A DNA stretch of 64,000 nucleotides from Gnetum montanum (Eukaryota; Streptophyta; Gnetopsida; Gnetales; Gnetaceae): positions 1,604,273 through 1,668,272 of the forward strand of contig MNCI01016273.1 in NCBI GenBank assembly GCA_015680685.1, given 5' to 3'. Positions 59,497 through 64,000 of this stretch are shown piece after piece (position 1 is the first letter of the stretch; each line of letters begins with the position of its first letter). The notes below the pieces were generated by a model that did not search any database, was not told the origin of the DNA, and saw nothing but the letters and a program-made list of their open reading frames with translations. The position numbers were made by a program, and so were the translations under genes.

Positions 59497-61545
59497 ATGT
59501 CTCTCTCACATGACTATGATAATGCAACAACTAGTAAGGAAATTCATTGGAGAACCAACGAATTATATGATGATGAAGATGAAGTTGGGAGTACTCAATC
59601 TAATGAAGGGGTCTCCTATATACATAAACAAAGACAACATCATTCCAACTCACAAATTCATAACATACCTAGTGACAATGAACCCCTGTTGGCCACTAAG
59701 AGCTTAATGCATATACAAGAGGCTATTCGAATATCCCACAGGCATCATAAAAAAAGTCTTCTACCAAGGCTTGATTTAAAAAACTTTCCCAAATCTTCAG
59801 GAGGCTATGATTTAGATCTACAACACCATTTACAAGCCTTTCATGATGCCTATATATGGAACAATATTGATAATGGATGGCAAAAACTTAAGATCTTTCC
59901 TATGAAACTTGTTGGCCAAGCAAAAGGATGGTACAAATTCTTAAAACTAAGATCAATTCATAGATGGGAAATAATGGTAGAACTCTTTACTAAATGATAT
60001 CAAAACTATGCTAGAGTGTCAGCTTTGAGGAGACAAATCTAAGAATGGAAACAAGGGCAACATGAAACCTTGGACATGGCCTTAGAAAGATACTATTCTT
60101 TGTTAAAAAAAATGTCCAGGCCATGGGTTCTCTAAGGAGAGGCTAATGTATCATATCATGGATGGACTTCGTAATGAAACAAGGGAAACCCTAGGGATGT
60201 TTGCCTCAGGTCAAATATACGAACTACGGACCCACCAATTCCAAGAGCTTATTAAGCGGGTAGCAAAAGAAGAAGGAGAGATGGCTAAATGGGAGAATGT
60301 TGAAAAATCTCAACAGGACCAAAATCTCAATTTAACAAAGGTCCATAACTAGGAAGAGAAGAAATTAACTCAACTCAAGGAGGTGGAATCATCTTTGCCA
60401 ATACTACAATCACTAGATGAAATTGAGAGAAAGATTAATAAGATGACAAAATGGATGCATGAAAAATGTGTAGATTATACCAACACTGTTAGAGGTAGAA
60501 CCATGATGAACCAAGAAGTAGGACAGAACACCCTTAGGTAATTGGAAAGAAGGATTGAAGAGAATAAGAACTCAACTTCTAATCATACGTATCAATGTAA
60601 CGTTTGCCTGTATGATCACCCCAAAGGTCAATACCCAATTTTTTCACAATTACATGAGTATTGGGAAAGAATGTTACATCTAGATTTTGTACAAAAATAT
60701 TGTGTTCAATCATAGTGGGAAAAATTCCATTCATGGGGGAGGGCACCCTCAAACTAGTCACACCCTTCATATCATCTGAATCCAAGTGCTTATTAGGTTC
60801 AGCATCCTATTTCCCCAACTAGGTCAACATCCTCTATCTCACCACATTATTATCATTCTCCTAAATACTATAAACCCATGATCTCTCCAACAAAATCAAC
60901 ATCTCATGTGCCTTACACTTCTCCTCAAATTCAATATTCTCATCCTTCATTTCCTTCTACATCACCACCAATAGTACTAGAAGGGTTTACACCACAACAT
61001 CAAGCCACAAATGTTACTTGTGCTACTGCTATCAACTGAAGTGGGAATTCTCCACAACATCAAAGGAATTCCTTCTTTAGACATGACTGTAGAAAGGAAC
61101 AACATAGTTCCAAGACCATTGCATCCTCCCACTCAGCACAAGTTCAACACTTTGATGCATCTTTCTCCTCAAACCCAATGCCTTGTGTTACCTTATTAGG
61201 GCCATCAATCAATACTCCAACTACCATGCAGCCCAATAAATACAACCACATAGGGAGACATATTGATCATTGCATGCCATCTTACAATCACATGTGCCAT
61301 ACTGGAATAACTCCTTATCAATTAACCACATCTTATAACTTGCCCCACTATGTTAACTTTAATCAAGTATGCGAGCCCCACTTTGGGTACATTCCAACCA
61401 CCACATCAAAAGACACCTAGTGGTTCAGATATGATTAGGTTTCAATATTTCCAAAATTCTTGGATCCAAACCTTCTATTTATTAATTCTTGCCATTATCA
61501 AAAGTTTAGTTATGGGGGATATCCCCCATTTTAACAAGTAGAATT
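59497..61545 (+). pseudogene. gag pseudogene, element H
   Basis: The best-preserved gag of the lineage. 59497-59997 (166 residues) opens with MSLSHDYDNATT, HWRTNELYDDEDEV and the capsid core LPRLDLKNFPKSSGGYDLD, KLKIFPMKLVGQAKGWYKFL. After a stop at 59998 it resumes with MYHIMDGLRNETRETLGMFASG and LIKRVAKEEGEMAKWENVEK (60146-60352). The knuckle follows as CNVCLYDHPKGQYPI (last Cys lost), then a Pro/His/Thr-rich tail to about 61545 ending in MGDIPHFNK. Stops and frame changes make it inactive. It most resembles the first gag of element A. Confidence 0.86.
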
Positions 61546-62920
61546 AATAAATAAATTTTATTTTCTTTAATTTTACAATTTTTTGTTTTCCAATTTTTCA
61601 TCTTTCAATTTATTGTTTTATCTTTTTATCTTTTTATGAGTAATCTCATCTATAAATAAAGCACTCATGTGACTTGTTGGTTGAGGTGTTGTTCTTTGCT
61701 ATCAAGTCTCAAGTAACTAATTATTTGGAAAATGAGCCCATCACATCCGCCCAACCATTCTATTAGTAAGAGGTTCTACTGTAGGTACGATGATATTCTT
61801 GACATCATTAAAAATTAAAGTAATTTTATGCTTATTATACCCAGAGCAAAGAAGGATGGACCAAGAGGGAATGGCTAGGGTGTGACATCAAGGGAACTTG
61901 TGGATTCTCTTTGGTGACATCTGTAGGAGTTACCATGCAACCTAGGTGTACTAAGATCCTTGTAGATCTAACAAAAAATGGAAGTAAGAGTAATAAAGGA
62001 ACTCACTCAAGAAACCCAATGCTGTTCTAGAGGGTCCCACTAGAAAGACATGAACCTATGCCTGAAGGTAGGTGGCTTTTCTAGATTACAAATCAAAGAA
62101 AAAGAGAAAGAAGATAAAGTGTTGCAAAGTAGCTAGATAAAAAAAATGTGCCATAAAGAAATTCCAAATCACTCCTCCCTTAAATGAAATGCCAAGTGAT
62201 CGTATGCCTTGTTGTCATGGTACTCTTATGGTTGTCTATCATGGGATGAAACAATGCGATGTCACTGATCGACGAAATGGACTTGGTCTTGATTTTTGAG
62301 TAATAGGCTAATGACACATTAATGATGCCCTACACTTAGAATTCATTATGCCTTGGGTCAATTACCTCATTTTCCAATCTCTGCAATCCCTTCTACAATT
62401 CACCTCATCTTACTCTTCATGTATTTGTGACTTATGTCTTGCTTATCATTGAATTCATACCTCGTCATGGTGGTATCTACATTTGTGTGTTTTGTGGAGT
62501 TGATGTGGATTACATTTAACCCTTTTAGTGCCTACAGACATTTTTGGGTATAGTTATGTAAGGGCATGATAGGTAGGAACCTACTTTGGGGAGGACCCAC
62601 TTGCGTGACTTTTGTAATTTGTACTTATTGCACATGACCACATCGTTTTATACCCTCTAAGTACTTCATTGCCAAATATATTCTTTCCCTTGTCATCATT
62701 TTATCAAAATTTCCTCAAAACCATTACGTGTCCTTTTATGTATCACCTAAACAAATCAAGTTTGACATTAAACTTTTAGGGTAACTTCCTTGAAAAAATT
62801 CTAACTCTAAAATCACACTAAGCAAAGAATTCAACATTTATTAAAGGTAATGAGTAAGGTATAAAATAATTGAACTTCTTTCAATAACCTTACTAAAAAT
62901 TTATCTTTTTGTAATTATAG
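61546..62920 (+). other. Non-coding 3' region of element H
   Basis: AT-rich, without a supported frame. It ends in a splice-acceptor-like context (CTTACTAA, then a T-rich run, then ATTATAG) directly before an ATG at 62921. Confidence 0.5.
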
Positions 62921-63360
62921 ATGGCCCCTAAAAGAGGACAACAAGGAGGACCTTCTCAAGGTGTAACTAAACACCCAAGGGTAGGCAGAGGCCAAGGACC
63001 TCATGCTAAACATGTAGTGCAGGAGGCACAATCATTCAGCATCCATTAGGAAACTCCTATCACTGCACAATCTGGCCAAGAAAAAGGTGGAGAGGTCAGG
63101 GCCCTAGCCTATGAAGAGGAACAACGACTATTTGTGGCATGGCATGTCAAGGACACTCAGGTGTTCCCGCAGCTGTTGTGTCCATGGGAAGTGTCAACTC
63201 CATCAAACATTAGAACATCAACATGTACGACTCATAATCCTTAGATAGAAGAGGAGAAACATTAGGTGCTTCTTTGATGGTATCAATCTTAGAAGCCTAG
63301 AGCACAAGAGAAAGGAAAGACACCCATGGGGGAGCCATCACCATCAGGAACCACATGAGT
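62921..63360 (+). pseudogene. Short basic 3' frame of element H, unknown function
   Basis: ATG at 62921 opens a 42-codon frame (MAPKRGQQGGPSQGVTKHPR...) that is basic and Gly/Gln-rich. After a stop it can be followed to about 63357, with EEEQRLFVAWHVKDTQVFPQ and two further stops. It occupies the position of the third, env-like frame of Athila-type elements. There is no transmembrane segment, and I do not recognise the protein. Confidence 0.4.
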
Positions 63361-63534
63361 TCCACAAGTTTTGTATTTTGTGTTTGTCTCCAAATTTTGT
63401 TTAATACCACACTGCAGCATGAAATAGTCCATGGTCATTCAATAATCCCATACCTATCCACTATTTGTAATTGAATGAACTTATTCCTCACTTTTTCTAA
63501 CTTGAGGATAATTTTTTATTCCATCATGGGGGTA

Positions 63535-64000
63535 TGATGAGTCTTGATATCAGGTACAAGATATCAGGTCTAATGAGTCCTTATATCAGACCCCTGATAT
63601 CAGATACTTGATATTGTAGCCTAGATGCAATATTAGATACATGATATCATGGTTCGTATGTGAGCCTATCAATACATAATTAGGTGCACGGGAGAGTGGT
63701 AGAAAAAGTAGTGTTAGAGTAGGATCTTTTTGTCAATTTTCAATTCCTCTCAACCCTTTCCTCAGTGCATTCCTATAGTGTGATGATTGTAATTGTATGG
63801 AACCTTTATTTGAGTGTGACCTACTTGGACACGCACATGACCAGCAATAAATATCAAGATTACTTCATCATTGCAGCATTCACTTAGTTTAACTATTATT
63901 TGTTGCTTTCTTTCTTAATATCTCTTTACCTTCCTCTTCTATCCCTATTATTAAATGCAGAATGAGTATGACTTAATCATAAGCATTTAAGTGTGACTAC
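63535..64000 (+). repeat. 3' LTR of element H (partial)
   Basis: Starts TGATGAGTCTTGATATCAGG after the purine tract CATGGGGGTA and is collinear with 58505 onward to the end of the window. Its TATA box has decayed to TATCAATA. Confidence 0.92.

Larger units (their letters stand above)
58505..64000 (+). mobile_element. Gag-only gypsy element H, right end cut by the window
   Basis: LTR copies at 58505-59363 and 63535-64000 (runs off the end). The 4.2-kb interior has a decayed tRNA-Asp primer site, gag and a 3' region with a short basic frame. There is no protease, polymerase or integrase. It belongs to the A/C/D/F lineage by termini, gag and R-region stem-loop. Confidence 0.9.

Overview
The window looks like nuclear DNA of a land plant, most likely a gymnosperm. 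It is AT-rich, has one intron-containing low-copy gene, and is otherwise a dense nest of old, CpG-depleted retrotransposons. The gymnosperm placement is inferred from the character of the DNA, not from a marker gene. No prokaryotic, organellar or CRISPR feature was seen.

Layout. 1-7694: minus-strand Ty3/gypsy element A (left end outside the window), inserted in an older LTR (7695-8024). 8025-10837: AT-rich spacer with a possible SINE head and an LTR-like stretch. 10838-16695: complete plus-strand element C (TSD CTATA). 16696-23369: low-copy island with the only intact host gene, a five-exon GH3 acyl-amido synthetase (minus, 22075-18274), and a duplicated promoter block carrying perfect TGACG/CGTCA palindromes. 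23370-43688: decayed minus-strand Ty1/copia element split inside its reverse transcriptase by gypsy element F (24045-40332). F is split inside its integrase by element G (28279-33918, perfect TSD GGTAG), and its left LTR carries a solo A-type LTR (24361-25122). 43700-53530: LINE fragment split by element D (45362-53015), whose gag is split by another solo A-type LTR (46635-47441, TSD CAAGG). 53531-58504: non-coding DNA with degenerate tandem repeats. 58505-64000: element H, running off the right end.

Elements A, C, D, F and H are one lineage. They share TGATGAG...CTCATCA LTR ends, a primer-binding site complementary to tRNA-Asp (typical of Athila/Tat-type gypsy elements), a characteristic gag with a Cys-x2-Cys-x3-His-Pro-x-Gly-x-Cys knuckle, and a conserved stem-loop around the poly(A) signal. 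Only F carries a full (dead) pol. A, C, D and H keep gag, sometimes protease, and lack most or all of reverse transcriptase, RNase H and integrase. They therefore look like a non-autonomous gag-bearing group that would have needed an F-like partner.

Most unusual items: element G, an LTR element with no recognisable retroviral gene but with an intronless CCR4-type deadenylase pseudogene; the poly(A)-site hairpin with a compensatory change in D; the double-gag chimera in A; family-specific palindrome arrays in the LTR U3; and the duplicated TGACGTATACGTCA palindromes upstream of the jasmonate-type GH3 gene.
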